Part shown: positions 7,832 to 17,310 of the stretch, in pieces | Layout of the letters: every line of letters starts with the position of its first letter | Numbering within the stretch: the first letter of the stretch is position 1 | Assembly (NCBI GenBank): GCA_965228015.1 | Contig: OZ245787.1 | Coordinates: forward strand, 1,178,001-1,242,000 | Origin: SKKY01 sp965228015 | GTDB taxonomy: Bacteria; Bacillota; Peptococcia; Peptococcales; SKKY01 | DNA length: 64,000 bases | Reading direction: 5' to 3' | Made by a program: the position numbers and the translations under genes | Notes under the pieces: model-generated | The model's input: the letters and a program-made list of their open reading frames with translations, nothing else | Told to the model about the DNA's origin: nothing | The model's database searches: none

Positions 7832-10800
7832 CTAGTAGATTGTCTTTTTTATCTTCTTGGAAAATACCTTTTCTTCTTCAGGTTTAAACTCTTTAAAGGC
7901 TTTTGAAAGCATTAGTTTTATTCTGTTTATCTGATTAACTTCACTTAACCCAGGGTCATAATCAATTGATACTATATTGGAGCCCAATCTTTCTGAAAGT
8001 TCTTTTACCATACCTTTTCCGGTTATATGATTTGGCAGGCAAGCAAAGGGCTGCATGCAAACAATATTCTTTGCTCCGCTTTCTGTTAGTTCAATCATTT
8101 CCGCAGTCAGAAGCCAGCCCTCACCAGCCTGGTTTCCAAAGGATACAAAAGGTTCAACAAGCTTTGTTAAATCTTTAAATTTAATTGGTCCGTGAACAAT
8201 GGGATGATTTTCCAGTTCTTTTCTCACAATATCTCTTAATTCTTCAGAATATTTTATAAAGAGATTAGAAAAGAACATGGACATAAGGCTGCCGGATAAT
8301 TTTTTATAGTTGAAAATATTGTCAAAGGCACTGTACAGGAAGAAATCATATAAATCCGGACAGACTACTTCAACACCCTCACTTTCAAGATAATCAATTA
8401 TACTGTTGTTTGCTGTTGGATGATATTTAACAAGAATCTCTCCAACAATACCTACTTTTGGCTTATCGGCTTTAACTCTTTCCAGCTTAGAAAAATCTGC
8501 AATTATCTTTTTTACATTCTCAGAAAATGCTTTTTTTGTAGTTATTATTGTCCCAGAAGATAATTTTTCTGTCCATTTTTCAAAAAGCATATTGGTAGAA
8601 CCCTTTATTTTTTCGTAGGGCCTTGTTCTCAAAACAAGTCTCATTAACAAATCGCCGTAGATGGCACCATAGATAATTTTTTTAACCATACTCATATTCA
8701 TTTTAAAGCCAGGATTTTTTTCAAACTGTGAAGGTGCAAAAGAAATTACCGGAATATGCCCGTAGCCTGCTTCTCTTAAAGCTTTTCTGATAAAGAAAAT
8801 ATAGTTACTGGCACGACATCCTCCTCCGGTTTGAGAAATTAAAACCGAAAGATTGTTTTTGTCATATTTCCCGGATTCAATTGCTTCCATAATTTGTCCT
8901 ACAACAACTATTGTTGGATAACATGCATCATTGTTTACAAATTTAACCCCGGTTTCAATTGCCAGAGGATCAATTTCCGGAAGAACCTCAATATTATAAC
9001 CCTCACTTTTCATCATTCCTTTTAAAAGACCAAAATGGAAAGGTGACATTTGAGGACATAGTATTGTATGATTTCCCTTCATTTCTTTTGTGAAAATTAC
9101 TCTTTCTGGTACTTCAATATCTTCAAATACAATACTTTCTTTGGATTGCTGGTTCTCAAGAGCAGCTTTTAAAGAGCGGAGTCTAATTTTTACTGCTCCC
9201 ATATTACTTCCCTCATCAATTTTTAAATGAGTATAAATATTATTCTTTGAAGCCAAAATTTGAGAAACCTGATCTGTTGTTACTGCATCAATTCCGCAGC
9301 CAAAAGAGTTTATTTGAACTAAAGATAAATTTGGGTTCTCATTTACAAAATCAGCTGCTATTTATCTCTCTGTCCAGGTGATAAGGTCTTCCAGCAAGAA
9401 CAATACCAATAATATTGTTTTCTTTAATATATTCTAAAGTCTCTTCACCTTTTCTTTTTATTTCTTCTTTTACTCTTAAGTCTTCAGCTCTTCCTTTTTT
9501 AATAGCTTTAAGAATAGCCTTTTTACTTAACCCATATTTTTCAAAAGATTCAAATAAACGATCAGCCATCTTATTATCTAAACCATAAGGAATAAAAGGA
9601 GCAATATAGTCTATATTTTTCTCTTTTAATAGATCTACGTTATTTCTTATAAGTTCTGGATAACCTGCAACTACAGGACAGTTAAAGTGATTATCTGCCT
9701 CATCAAATTCCTTTAATTCTTTGTTGATGCAGGGATAAAAAATTGTATCTACACCTTCTTCAATAAGGGAAACGATGTGTCCGTGAACTAATTTTGCCGG
9801 ATAGCAGGCTGACTCTGAAGGTATTGTTTCAATACCTTTTTCGTATATTAATTTTGTAGATTCTCCTGATAATACTGTCTGGAATCCAAGTTCTTCAAAG
9901 AAAGTAAACCAGAAGGGATAGTTTTCAAATAAGTTCAGTACTCTGGGAATGCCTATTTTTTTGCCTTCATTATTTTTTGAAGTGTAGTCAAAAAGTAGTT
10001 TGTTTTTTATCTTATACAAGTTTGGAATCAAAGTATGTTCTGTGATTCTTGCTAAAGGAAACTCACATTTGTTTCCTGCAATATATTTATTGCTTTCACT
10101 AAATACATTTACTGTTAAAAGACAGTTGTTTGTACAACCCTTACATCTTCTGTATCTTATTTCATAAGTTAAATCTTTCAATTCCTGCCATGAAATAAGT
10201 GAAGATTTTTCATTTTTTTGTCTTTCTTTAGCAATCAGGGCACAACCAAAAGCACCCATTAAACCAGCAATTTCAGGGCGTACTACTTGTTTTTCCGTTA
10301 CTATTTCAAAGGCTCTTAAAACTGCATCGTTATAGAAAGTTCCCCCTTGAACGACAATTTTTTCACCTAATTTGTTATTTGGCCCTATTTTAATAACCTT
10401 AAACAAGGCATTTTTTACTACAGAATAAGCAAGACCTGCAGAAATATCTCCAATAGTTGCTCCTTCTTTTTGTGCCTGTTTTACCTTAGAGTTCATAAAT
10501 ACAGTACATCTTGTGCCAAGATCAACAGGGCGCTTTGCGTACAGTGCATTTTGAACAAAATTATATAAATCAATATTTAAAGACTTGGAAAAACTTTCAA
10601 GGAATGAACCACAACCTGAGGAACAGGCTTCATTTAAAAGTATCTTTTCAATAAAACCATTTCTTGTGGTCAGACATTTCGTATCCTGGCCACCAATATC
10701 CAGAATGAAATCTACCCCAGGAAGAAAATAGTCCGCCCCTTTATAGTGGGCCATTGTTTCTACTTCACCAAAGTCTGCTTTTAAAGCTTGTTTAATAAGG

Positions 10801-11963
10801 TCCTCACCATAGCCAGTAACACAGGCACCTTTAATCCAGGACTGGGAATTCATTTGACTGTATATTTCTTCAAGTATGTTTCTTGCTGCAGTAAGAGGGG
10901 TTCCTTTGTTTCCTCTGTAATACTGATACACGATTCTGTTTTCTTCATCTAAAAGTATTGCCTTGGTAGTTGTAGAACCTGCATCAATACCAAGAAATAA
11001 TGGTCCTTGTACTTCTACGAAAGTAGTTCTTTCTAAAGTGTTTTCATGATTTTCAATAAATTCTTTATATTCTTTTTTATCAGCAAAAAGAGGCTGAAGT
11101 TTTCTGATTGTTTCAGAATCATCAGTTCCTATTTCATTAAACTTTTTATATATCTCTATTAAGCTCTGACAATTTTCTCCAGCCAGCATTGCTGCACCAA
11201 TTGCTACATAATACTGAGCATCTTCAGGAAAGAGAATTTGTTCTTCACTTAAGTTAAGAGTCTGAATAAACCTTTCTCTTAACTGGTCAAGAAAAAATAA
11301 CGGTCCTCCAAGGAAAGCTACATTACCTTGTATTTTTCTGCCACAGGCAAGTCCGCTGATTGTTTGGTTAACCACTGCCTGAAAAATACTGGCAGCAATA
11401 TCTTCAGTTTTTGCACCTTCGTTAAGATATGCCTGAATATCAGTTTTTGCAAATACCCCACATCTTGAAGCGATAGGATAAATTATTCCGTGTTTTTTTG
11501 CCATTTCATTTAACTTAGAAACAGAAGTTTCCAATAGTGCAGCCATCTGATCCAAAAAGGCACCTGTTCCACCAGCGCAGGAACCATTCATTCTTTGTTC
11601 TAAATTCTTTCCAAGGAAAGTTATTTTTGCATCTTCCCCTCCAAGTTCTATAACAACGTCAGCACCATTCAAATTTCTTTGAACCGCTTCAGTATAGGCA
11701 ATTACCTCCTGAAAAAAAGAAATCCCCAGGCTTTCAGCCAGGGACAAACCACCAGAACCTGTTATAGCAAAGCTCATTTCATAGCCTCCAAAACGGCCAA
11801 TAAGCTCCTTTAATATGTTCTTTAAAGTTTCTCTGGTTTCTGAAAAATGCCGATTATATTTTTTGTAAATAATCTGGTCAGATTCATCCAGTACTACAAT
11901 TTTAATTGTCGTTGACCCTAAATCAATCCCGACTCTTAACAGCTCATTTGTTGTGCGTGTCAA
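7832..11963 (-). pseudogene. Giant acyl-CoA dehydratase activase / DUF2229 protein, split by a frameshift
   Basis: Related to the ATP-dependent activators (HgdC/FldI type) that inject an electron into 2-hydroxyacyl-CoA dehydratases. Part one (9351-11963, 870 residues) holds two BadF/BcrA ATPase domains, each with a GIDLGSTT / GIDAGSTTT phosphate loop and its cluster cysteine motif (NGSCAGGTGAF; NEACSSGCGSF), then a DUF2229 region. Part two (7832-9256, 474 residues) continues the same protein with a dehydratase-like C-terminal region. Translation around 9257-9362 in the other frame gives the connecting sequence (FVNENPNLSL, NSFGCGID), so this is one gene of about 1,375 residues broken near 9360, in the conserved RPYHLDREIN segment. 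Starts at TTG after GAGGAGAG. Two separately translated subunits remain possible, since each part is long and otherwise clean. Confidence 0.8.
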
Positions 11964-12005
11964 AGCTGCTCTCTCCTCTCAATGTATACATACATACCCA
12001 TCACT

Positions 12006-12033
12006 AATATACCCTACTAACATAAAAAGTCAA
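12006..12033 (-). promoter_or_regulatory. Promoter of the activase gene
   Basis: Minus-strand TTGACT, 16-nt spacer, TATATT, about 40 nt before the TTG start at 11963. A 10-bp palindrome ATGTATACAT (11982-11991) lies between the -10 box and the ribosome site and could be an operator. Confidence 0.6.
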
Positions 12034-12064
12034 TATGAGGAAAAGCGCAAGCTTTAATAGCATT

Positions 12065-12538
12065 TTAATTATACTTTTTCTTATAAAATTTATACAAAGG
12101 AATACCCAAAATGTATATTATTCCCACCTGTCCAATAAAAACCTGTAAAGCTATTATCGGGAAAGGAAGTGCATAAAACCAGGATAAGGCTCCCCCTACC
12201 ATGATGCCGTTTACTATGCAAGGCCAAAAGGCTGCAAGATAAAGATTTTTTGTTTTTGTTATCAGATACAAGCTTATAAAAGTCGCACTTCCTCCTACAA
12301 CCATATCTACAATTCCCAAGGGGCTAAAATAATTTGCCACCACTGCTCCAAGGGTTAGTCCAGCTATAAACCTTTTATCAATTAAAACCAAAAGAACCAT
12401 CGCTTCAGAAATTCTAAACTGCAAAGGTCCAAAGGCAATTGGTGCAAGGACTAAAGTTAATGTTGCATATAGGGCTGCGGCAATTGCTGTTCTTGCCAAG
12501 TATTTACTGTAATTATTTTCCACTTTTTTCATCTCCAT
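12065..12538 (-). CDS. queT: QueT-family queuosine precursor transporter
   Basis: Integral membrane protein of 157 residues with about five hydrophobic segments, matching the QueT (COG4708) family of predicted ECF-type substrate-binding components for queuosine precursors such as preQ1. Typical features: N-terminal ARTAIAAALYATLTL, the FRISEAM segment between the first helices, and the IDMVVGGSATF-like segment (here VDMVVGG) in the middle. It lies alone behind a terminator hairpin and a small structured leader (see 12630-12675), an arrangement expected for riboswitch control. Intact. Substrate is inferred from the family. Confidence 0.82.
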   Translation of the reverse strand: MEMKKVENNYSKYLARTAIAAALYATLTLVLAPIAFGPLQFRISEAMVLLVLIDKRFIAGLTLGAVVANYFSPLGIVDMVVGGSATFISLYLITKTKNLYLAAFWPCIVNGIMVGGALSWFYALPFPIIALQVFIGQVGIIYILGIPLYKFYKKKYN

Positions 12539-12573
12539 ATTTTTGTAAAATTTTTGTTATTTTATAAAATAAA

Positions 12574-12607
12574 AAGAGTCTGCTTCTAAAAATATAAGCA
12601 GACTCTT
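12574..12607 (-). terminator. Terminator between rnhA and queT
   Basis: Stem AAGAGTCTGCTT / AAGCAGACTCTT (12 bp) on the minus strand followed by TTTTTATTTT. It ends the upstream rnhA operon and, if the adjoining leader is a riboswitch, would be its expression platform for queT, whose start is about 35 nt downstream. Confidence 0.8.
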
Positions 12608-12629
12608 AAATATACATAATAAATGTATT

Positions 12630-12675
12630 GGGTTGCCGTAGTATTTTTTAGACAGGAGGCCTTCGAGCTGTCATT
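12630..12675 (-). promoter_or_regulatory. Possible preQ1-I-like riboswitch aptamer upstream of queT
   Basis: Minus strand: a 5-bp stem GACAG/CTGTC closes a 12-nt loop containing GGCC, followed by an A-rich tail (TAAAAAATACTACGGC) whose terminal GGC can pair with GCC in the loop. That is the H-type pseudoknot layout of the very small preQ1-I aptamer: short P1, loop, A-rich tail, P2. It stands directly before a terminator and a queuosine-precursor transporter gene. The bases do not match the consensus fully, so this is inference from layout and context, not a confident family call. Confidence 0.4.
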
Positions 12676-12677
12676 AT

Positions 12678-13142
12678 TTAATTGTTCTCTGCCCCTTTTC
12701 TTGCCAGGGCATCAGCTAATTCATTATATTTATCGCCAGAGTGACCTTTAACCTTAACCCAGGTAATTTTATCAAGGCCAATTTTATTTTCTGCCAGATC
12801 CAACAATTTTTCCCATAAATCTTTATTTTCAATAGGCCGCTTTTTGGAATTCTGCCATCCGTTTTTACGCCATTTTTCATACCATTTATCTTTAAAGCAA
12901 TTCATAATATAGGCAGAATCTGAATGAATACTGACTGGTATTTTATCAGTTTTCAACTCTTCCAAAGCTTTTATTATTGCCATTAATTCCATTCTGTTAT
13001 TTGTTGTGTTTTTTTCTCCTCCAAAAAGCTCTTTATAATGATTTTTGTAGAGAAGGACTGCACCCCAGCCCCCAGAATTGATTCTTTCCTGATTATTGGA
13101 GCAAGCTCCATCTGTATATATTATTATTCTGTCATCAGCCAT
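12678..13142 (-). CDS. rnhA: Ribonuclease HI
   Basis: Degrades RNA in RNA-DNA hybrids. The 154-residue protein has the four catalytic acidic residues of bacterial RNase HI: D11 (YTDGACS), E52 (NRMEL), D75 (HSDSAY) and D144 (NELADALA), as well as the active-site histidine region KVKGHSGDKYN. No N-terminal hybrid-binding domain. It begins 21 nt after the GT51 gene stop and ends before the terminator at 12574-12607, so it closes that operon. Intact. Confidence 0.96.
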   Translation of the reverse strand: MADDRIIIYTDGACSNNQERINSGGWGAVLLYKNHYKELFGGEKNTTNNRMELMAIIKALEELKTDKIPVSIHSDSAYIMNCFKDKWYEKWRKNGWQNSKKRPIENKDLWEKLLDLAENKIGLDKITWVKVKGHSGDKYNELADALARKGAENN

Positions 13143-13162
13143 AATAAACCCTTTTTCCTTTT

Positions 13163-13930
13163 TTATTCCCTGATATTGATATAGTTTACACTATCCAGAT
13201 TGTTTTTTGCAATTAATTCTTCTTGGGCTGAAATTTTTTCCTGTTCCAGCATTCTTGAAAGAACAGTTTTTGCCCTGTTTATCATACTTTCAGGCCGGTT
13301 TACAGGAGAATGAAGTGTTGGATTTTGAATTATTCCTGTTATTATTGCGCTCTCTTCAAGACCAAGTTCAGAAACATCTTTATTAAAATAATATTCAGAA
13401 GCATTTTTTATTCCATATCCTGCTTTACCATAATAGACTTTATTTAAATAAATATATAAAATCTTATCTTTATCGTATCTTTCTTCAATTTTCATGGTAG
13501 TAGCAGCTTCAACTAATTTTCTTTTTATTGTTTTTTCACTTTGATCAAGCCAGGTTATTTTTACCAGCTGCTGGGTTATTGTGCTGCCACCTTCTGTACC
13601 AAAACCACTTTGAAAATTAGCCACAACCGCCCCAATAATTCTTACTGGATCAACACCCTTGTGTTTGTAAAATCTTTGATCTTCAATTGAAATTAAGGCA
13701 TCAAGAATATACGGGCTTAGATCATCAAGGGAATTAAAATAATCCTCTTTTTCTAAAATCAAAATACCATCTTCCTCATTAGGGTCAGCAAGCTGATAAT
13801 AGAAACTTGTATCATCTATTTCAGGAAGTGATTTAAAAACACCAAAACAAACAAATGCACCAGAAGCCAAAGCTATTAAAAATATTGCAAAAAACATTTT
13901 TTTAATTATTGATTTTAAAATAAATATCAC
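13163..13930 (-). CDS. Monofunctional GT51 peptidoglycan glycosyltransferase
   Basis: Polymerises lipid II into glycan strands at the outer face of the membrane. 255 residues: one N-terminal membrane helix (about 9-32), then the GT51 domain with EDQRFYKHKGVD (catalytic E83), GGSTITQQ at 114-121, and KRKLVEA / IYLNKVYYG. The frame ends about where a class A PBP would pass into its transpeptidase domain (RAKTVLSRM, then a short tail), and no transpeptidase coding follows, so it is either a genuine MtgA-like enzyme or a PBP1 gene shortened long ago. Unlike nearby broken genes it has no leftover downstream fragment, which favours a true monofunctional enzyme. Lies between ridA and rnhA, 13 and 20 nt apart. 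Confidence 0.85.
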   Translation of the reverse strand: MIFILKSIIKKMFFAIFLIALASGAFVCFGVFKSLPEIDDTSFYYQLADPNEEDGILILEKEDYFNSLDDLSPYILDALISIEDQRFYKHKGVDPVRIIGAVVANFQSGFGTEGGSTITQQLVKITWLDQSEKTIKRKLVEAATTMKIEERYDKDKILYIYLNKVYYGKAGYGIKNASEYYFNKDVSELGLEESAIITGIIQNPTLHSPVNRPESMINRAKTVLSRMLEQEKISAQEELIAKNNLDSVNYINIRE

Positions 13931-13943
13931 CTTTAAAGTAGTT

Positions 13944-14324
13944 TTATCGGATTGCTATTACTTCAACTTCAACCAGAACATCCTTTGGAAGACGGGCAAC
14001 TTCCACTGCACTTCTTGCCGGATAGTCTGTAAAGAAATTTTCATATACTTTGTTCATCTCAGTAAAATCATTTATATTTTTAAGGAACACTGTAGTTTTA
14101 ACAACGTTATTCATAGTCAAGCCAGCTTCTTCCAAAATTGCTTTTACATTATTAAGCGACTGTTTTGTTTGTTCAACAATACCTTCAGGAATTTCTCCTG
14201 TTTGAGGATTTGTAGGAATTTGACCTGAGGTGAAAATGAAACTTCCTGTGTCTATACCTTGAGCATATGGTCCAATTGCAGCTGGCGCATTATTAGTTGC
14301 AATAGCTTTCTTTATACTAATCAT
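13944..14324 (-). CDS. ridA: RidA family reactive imine/enamine deaminase
   Basis: Small trimeric YjgF/YER057c/UK114 protein, 126 residues, that hydrolyses reactive 2-aminoacrylate-type imines released by PLP enzymes. Signature residues are present: GPYAQ near 18-22, FTSGQIP, and R104 in PARSAVEVARLP, the arginine that binds the carboxylate, with the usual EVEVIAI end. Located between nrdG and the GT51 gene on the same strand. Intact. Confidence 0.95.
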   Translation of the reverse strand: MISIKKAIATNNAPAAIGPYAQGIDTGSFIFTSGQIPTNPQTGEIPEGIVEQTKQSLNNVKAILEEAGLTMNNVVKTTVFLKNINDFTEMNKVYENFFTDYPARSAVEVARLPKDVLVEVEVIAIR

Positions 14325-14356
14325 TCCTTTCTCATCTTTTTTATAATTATACTCTG

Positions 14357-15046
14357 TTAGTTTCTAGTCTCAACCTTCTTAATGTAATCAGAAAGTAAAC
14401 TTTTATATTCTTTAAGTTCATCTTTTGAAAAAGGTGTAAATATTGCGTCTTCAACCTGCCCTTCTTTAGGGTTATAGTTTTGTAAGACATATTTTTCTGA
14501 TCCCTTTAACCATTCACCAATTTTTATAATATCCTCTTGTGAGTGAAACTCTTTCATTACCGTTGTTCTGAATTTATAACTTATTCCCGATTCCTTAATT
14601 AACTGAATACTTTTTATTATTCTGGATATATCTAAAGTTTTCAGTCCCGCTGTTTTAGCATACTTTTCCGGGGAGTTTTTTATATCCATTGCTACATAGT
14701 CTATGATACCTTCTTGAAGCAGTTTTTCCAAAACAAGTGGTTCATATCCATTGGTGTCAAGTTTAACTAAAAAACCCATACTCTTTATTTTTACAATAAA
14801 GTCTCTGAGGCCTGGCCACAAGGTGGGTTCACCCCCTGTAATAACAAGGCCGTCAATAAGTCCTTTGCGTTTTTCCAGGAAATCAGTTATTTCCCAGGTT
14901 TCAATAGTTTTAATTTTTCCTGGACTTTTTACCAGCTCTCCATTGTGGCAAAACGGGCAAGAAAAATTGCAGCCACCGGTAAATACAGTAGCTGCAACCT
15001 TGCCGGGATAATCCACAAAAGAGTTTTTTATAAACCCTTTTATCAT
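14357..15046 (-). CDS. nrdG: Anaerobic ribonucleoside-triphosphate reductase activating protein
   Basis: Radical SAM activase that installs the glycyl radical on NrdD. 229 residues with the C-x3-C-x2-C cluster motif at C26, C30, C33 (GGCNFSCPFC), then the GGEP motif (VITGGEPTLWPG) for S-adenosylmethionine binding and a TNG segment. The start codon follows the nrdD stop by 2 nt, so the pair is co-transcribed and probably translationally coupled. Intact, as is nrdD, marking this as a required function in a strict anaerobe. Confidence 0.95.
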   Translation of the reverse strand: MIKGFIKNSFVDYPGKVAATVFTGGCNFSCPFCHNGELVKSPGKIKTIETWEITDFLEKRKGLIDGLVITGGEPTLWPGLRDFIVKIKSMGFLVKLDTNGYEPLVLEKLLQEGIIDYVAMDIKNSPEKYAKTAGLKTLDISRIIKSIQLIKESGISYKFRTTVMKEFHSQEDIIKIGEWLKGSEKYVLQNYNPKEGQVEDAIFTPFSKDELKEYKSLLSDYIKKVETRN

Positions 15047-15048
15047 TT

Positions 15049-17220
15049 TTATTCTCCCTGTACTTTAAATGTTAATCTGTCTTTAAACTCTTCTTGTTTA
15101 CCTTTGTTCCAGTTGGCAATTGGTCTGTAGTATCCAACTATTCTAGACCAAACCTCTGTATCCTTACCACATATTGGGCAGCTGAATTCTTCTCCTGGAA
15201 CATAGCCATGATCTTCACAAATACTGAAGGATGGTGAATGCGTAAAGTATGGAATCTCGTAGTTTTCCATTACTTTTCTAATTAAATCCTTCATAGTATC
15301 AAGATTATCAATTTTCTGTCCTGTAAATCCGTGGAAAACTGTTCCACCTGTATATTTACACTGTAATTCTTCCTGAAGATCCAATGCTTCAAAAATATCA
15401 TCAGTATATCCCACAGGAAGTTGAGTACTGTTTGTATAATATTTTTCATCATTTCCAGCAGCAATAATTTTGCTGTACTTATCAATATCCAGGCGAGCGA
15501 AGCGGTAACCTGTACTTTCTGCAGGAGTTGCTTCCAGATTGTACATATTTCCAGTTTCTTCCTGATATTCAACTAAAACATCTCTCATATAATCGAGAAT
15601 TTTTACCGCAAAGTTTTTACCTAGTTTTGTAGAAAGATCAACTTCTTTGCCGAAGAAGTTTTGAATACACTCATTCATACCGGAAATTCCGATGGTAGAA
15701 AAATGGCTCATCCAATACTGGTTAAAACGCTGGTAAATAGCCTCCAAATAAAATCTGCTGTATGGATATAAACCCATCTGAGTATTTTGCTCAATAATTT
15801 TACGTTTTGTTTCAAGACTTGATTTTGCCAAATCCATTAATCTTCTCAGCCTTTCAAAAAGCTCATCTTCAGTTTTAGATACATAACCAAGTCTTGGAAG
15901 ATTGATAGTTACTACTCCAATACTTCCGGTAAGAGGGTTTGCCCCGAAAAGTCCACCGCCTCTTTTTCTTAACTCTCTATTATCAAGTCTCAGTCTGCAA
16001 CACATACTCCTTACATCATCTGGAGACATATCACTGTTTACGAAGTTTGCAAAATAAGGAATACCATATTTAGCAGTCATTTCCATAATTAGGTCCGTTA
16101 CTTCGCTGTCCCAATCAAAGTCTTTAGTAATATTGTATGTGGGAATCGGGAATGAAAAAATTCTTCCTCTGGCATCCCCCTCCATCATTACCTCGCAGAA
16201 AGCTTTGTTGATCATATCCATTTCTTTCTGGTAATCACCATATACTGATATTGCATGAGGCTTGCCACCAATAATAACTGGCTGATTCTTTAAGGTTCCT
16301 GAAACTTTAACATCAAAAGTAATATTAAAGAAAGGTGTATGGAAGCCAACTCTTGTTGGAACATTCATATTAAATACAAACTTTTGGATTGACTGCTTAA
16401 CTTGTTTGTAATCCAGATTATCATGTCTCACAAGGGGAGCAAGGTATGTATCAAAGCTGGATACAGCCTGTGCTCCTGCCGCTTCTCCCTGAAGAGTATA
16501 AATAGCATTTACCAGCTGACCAAGAGCAGTATCAAAGTGCTTCGGAGGTGTACTTTCAACTTTACCATAAGCACCTTTAAATCCTTTTAAAAGAAAATCT
16601 TCGAGACTCCATCCACAACAATAAGTTGATAGTAAATTTAAGTCATGGATATGTATGTCCCCGGAATTGTGGGCATCGGCTATTGTATTGTCATAAACTC
16701 TTTGCAACCAGAAATTTTTTGTAGCTGCTGAAATAATATAATTGTTTAAGCCTTGTAAAGAAAATCCCATATTTGAGTTTTCTTTAACCTGCCAGTCTGA
16801 TTTATCAAGGTAATCATCTACCATTTTTTCTGAATCAATTAAGACTTTTTTCTGGGCTCTTATTTCTTCATGTTTTAAACGGTATCTTATATATTCTCTT
16901 GCTAATTTTTTTTCTCCGAATTCCATCAAGGTAATTTCAACTACATCCTGTACTTCCTCTACGCTGGGAATTCCTTGGGCAAATTCATTCCTGGACTGTC
17001 TTTTTGTAATTTCATAAACAACCTTATCCGTAACAACATTCGCAAGAGATTTTAATTCCGAATCTCTTCTGTCAGGATATACAGCTACAGCCCCTTTGAA
17101 AATGGCATCTGCTATTTCATTTCTTTCAAAATTTTCAATTCTGCCGTCTCTTTTAATAATTTTTTTAGGGGCAGAATCTTGAAAAGTGGACTCACTATGC
17201 ATTTTAATTACTTTACTCAT
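15049..17220 (-). CDS. nrdD: Anaerobic (class III) ribonucleoside-triphosphate reductase
   Basis: Makes deoxyribonucleotides without oxygen using a glycyl radical. 723 residues: an N-terminal ATP-cone allosteric domain (about 15-115, KRDGRIENF onward), the ten-stranded barrel, and a C-terminal glycyl-radical segment RIVGYYRP with the radical glycine at about G696. Metal-binding cysteines are visible in FSICEDH and SCPICG near the C terminus. It heads the nrdD-nrdG pair and sits behind two NrdR-box-like sequences that overlap its promoter. Intact over 2.2 kb. Confidence 0.95.
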   Translation of the reverse strand: MSKVIKMHSESTFQDSAPKKIIKRDGRIENFERNEIADAIFKGAVAVYPDRRDSELKSLANVVTDKVVYEITKRQSRNEFAQGIPSVEEVQDVVEITLMEFGEKKLAREYIRYRLKHEEIRAQKKVLIDSEKMVDDYLDKSDWQVKENSNMGFSLQGLNNYIISAATKNFWLQRVYDNTIADAHNSGDIHIHDLNLLSTYCCGWSLEDFLLKGFKGAYGKVESTPPKHFDTALGQLVNAIYTLQGEAAGAQAVSSFDTYLAPLVRHDNLDYKQVKQSIQKFVFNMNVPTRVGFHTPFFNITFDVKVSGTLKNQPVIIGGKPHAISVYGDYQKEMDMINKAFCEVMMEGDARGRIFSFPIPTYNITKDFDWDSEVTDLIMEMTAKYGIPYFANFVNSDMSPDDVRSMCCRLRLDNRELRKRGGGLFGANPLTGSIGVVTINLPRLGYVSKTEDELFERLRRLMDLAKSSLETKRKIIEQNTQMGLYPYSRFYLEAIYQRFNQYWMSHFSTIGISGMNECIQNFFGKEVDLSTKLGKNFAVKILDYMRDVLVEYQEETGNMYNLEATPAESTGYRFARLDIDKYSKIIAAGNDEKYYTNSTQLPVGYTDDIFEALDLQEELQCKYTGGTVFHGFTGQKIDNLDTMKDLIRKVMENYEIPYFTHSPSFSICEDHGYVPGEEFSCPICGKDTEVWSRIVGYYRPIANWNKGKQEEFKDRLTFKVQGE

Positions 17221-17232
17221 TATACCGAACCT

Positions 17233-17275
17233 CCATATTTAGTGTGGTGAAACTATTATACACCTATATATAGTT
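17233..17275 (-). promoter_or_regulatory. Promoter of nrdD with tandem NrdR boxes
   Basis: The minus strand reads AACTATATATAGGTGT (complement of 17260-17275) and ACACTAAATATGG (ending at the complement of 17233). Both resemble the NrdR box ACACwATATATwGTGT and their equivalent positions are 31 bp apart, three helical turns, the spacing typical of NrdR pairs. A -10 TATAAT (complement of 17255-17260) lies between them. NrdR repression by nucleotide status is the expected control; nrdR is not in the window. Confidence 0.7.
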
Positions 17276-17310
17276 TTTTAAAACACTAAATATAAAATAA
17301 TTTAAAATTT

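Noticed and set aside
14751..15011. Plus-strand open frame inside nrdG
   Set aside because: Antisense to the conserved radical SAM motif; no signals for translation.
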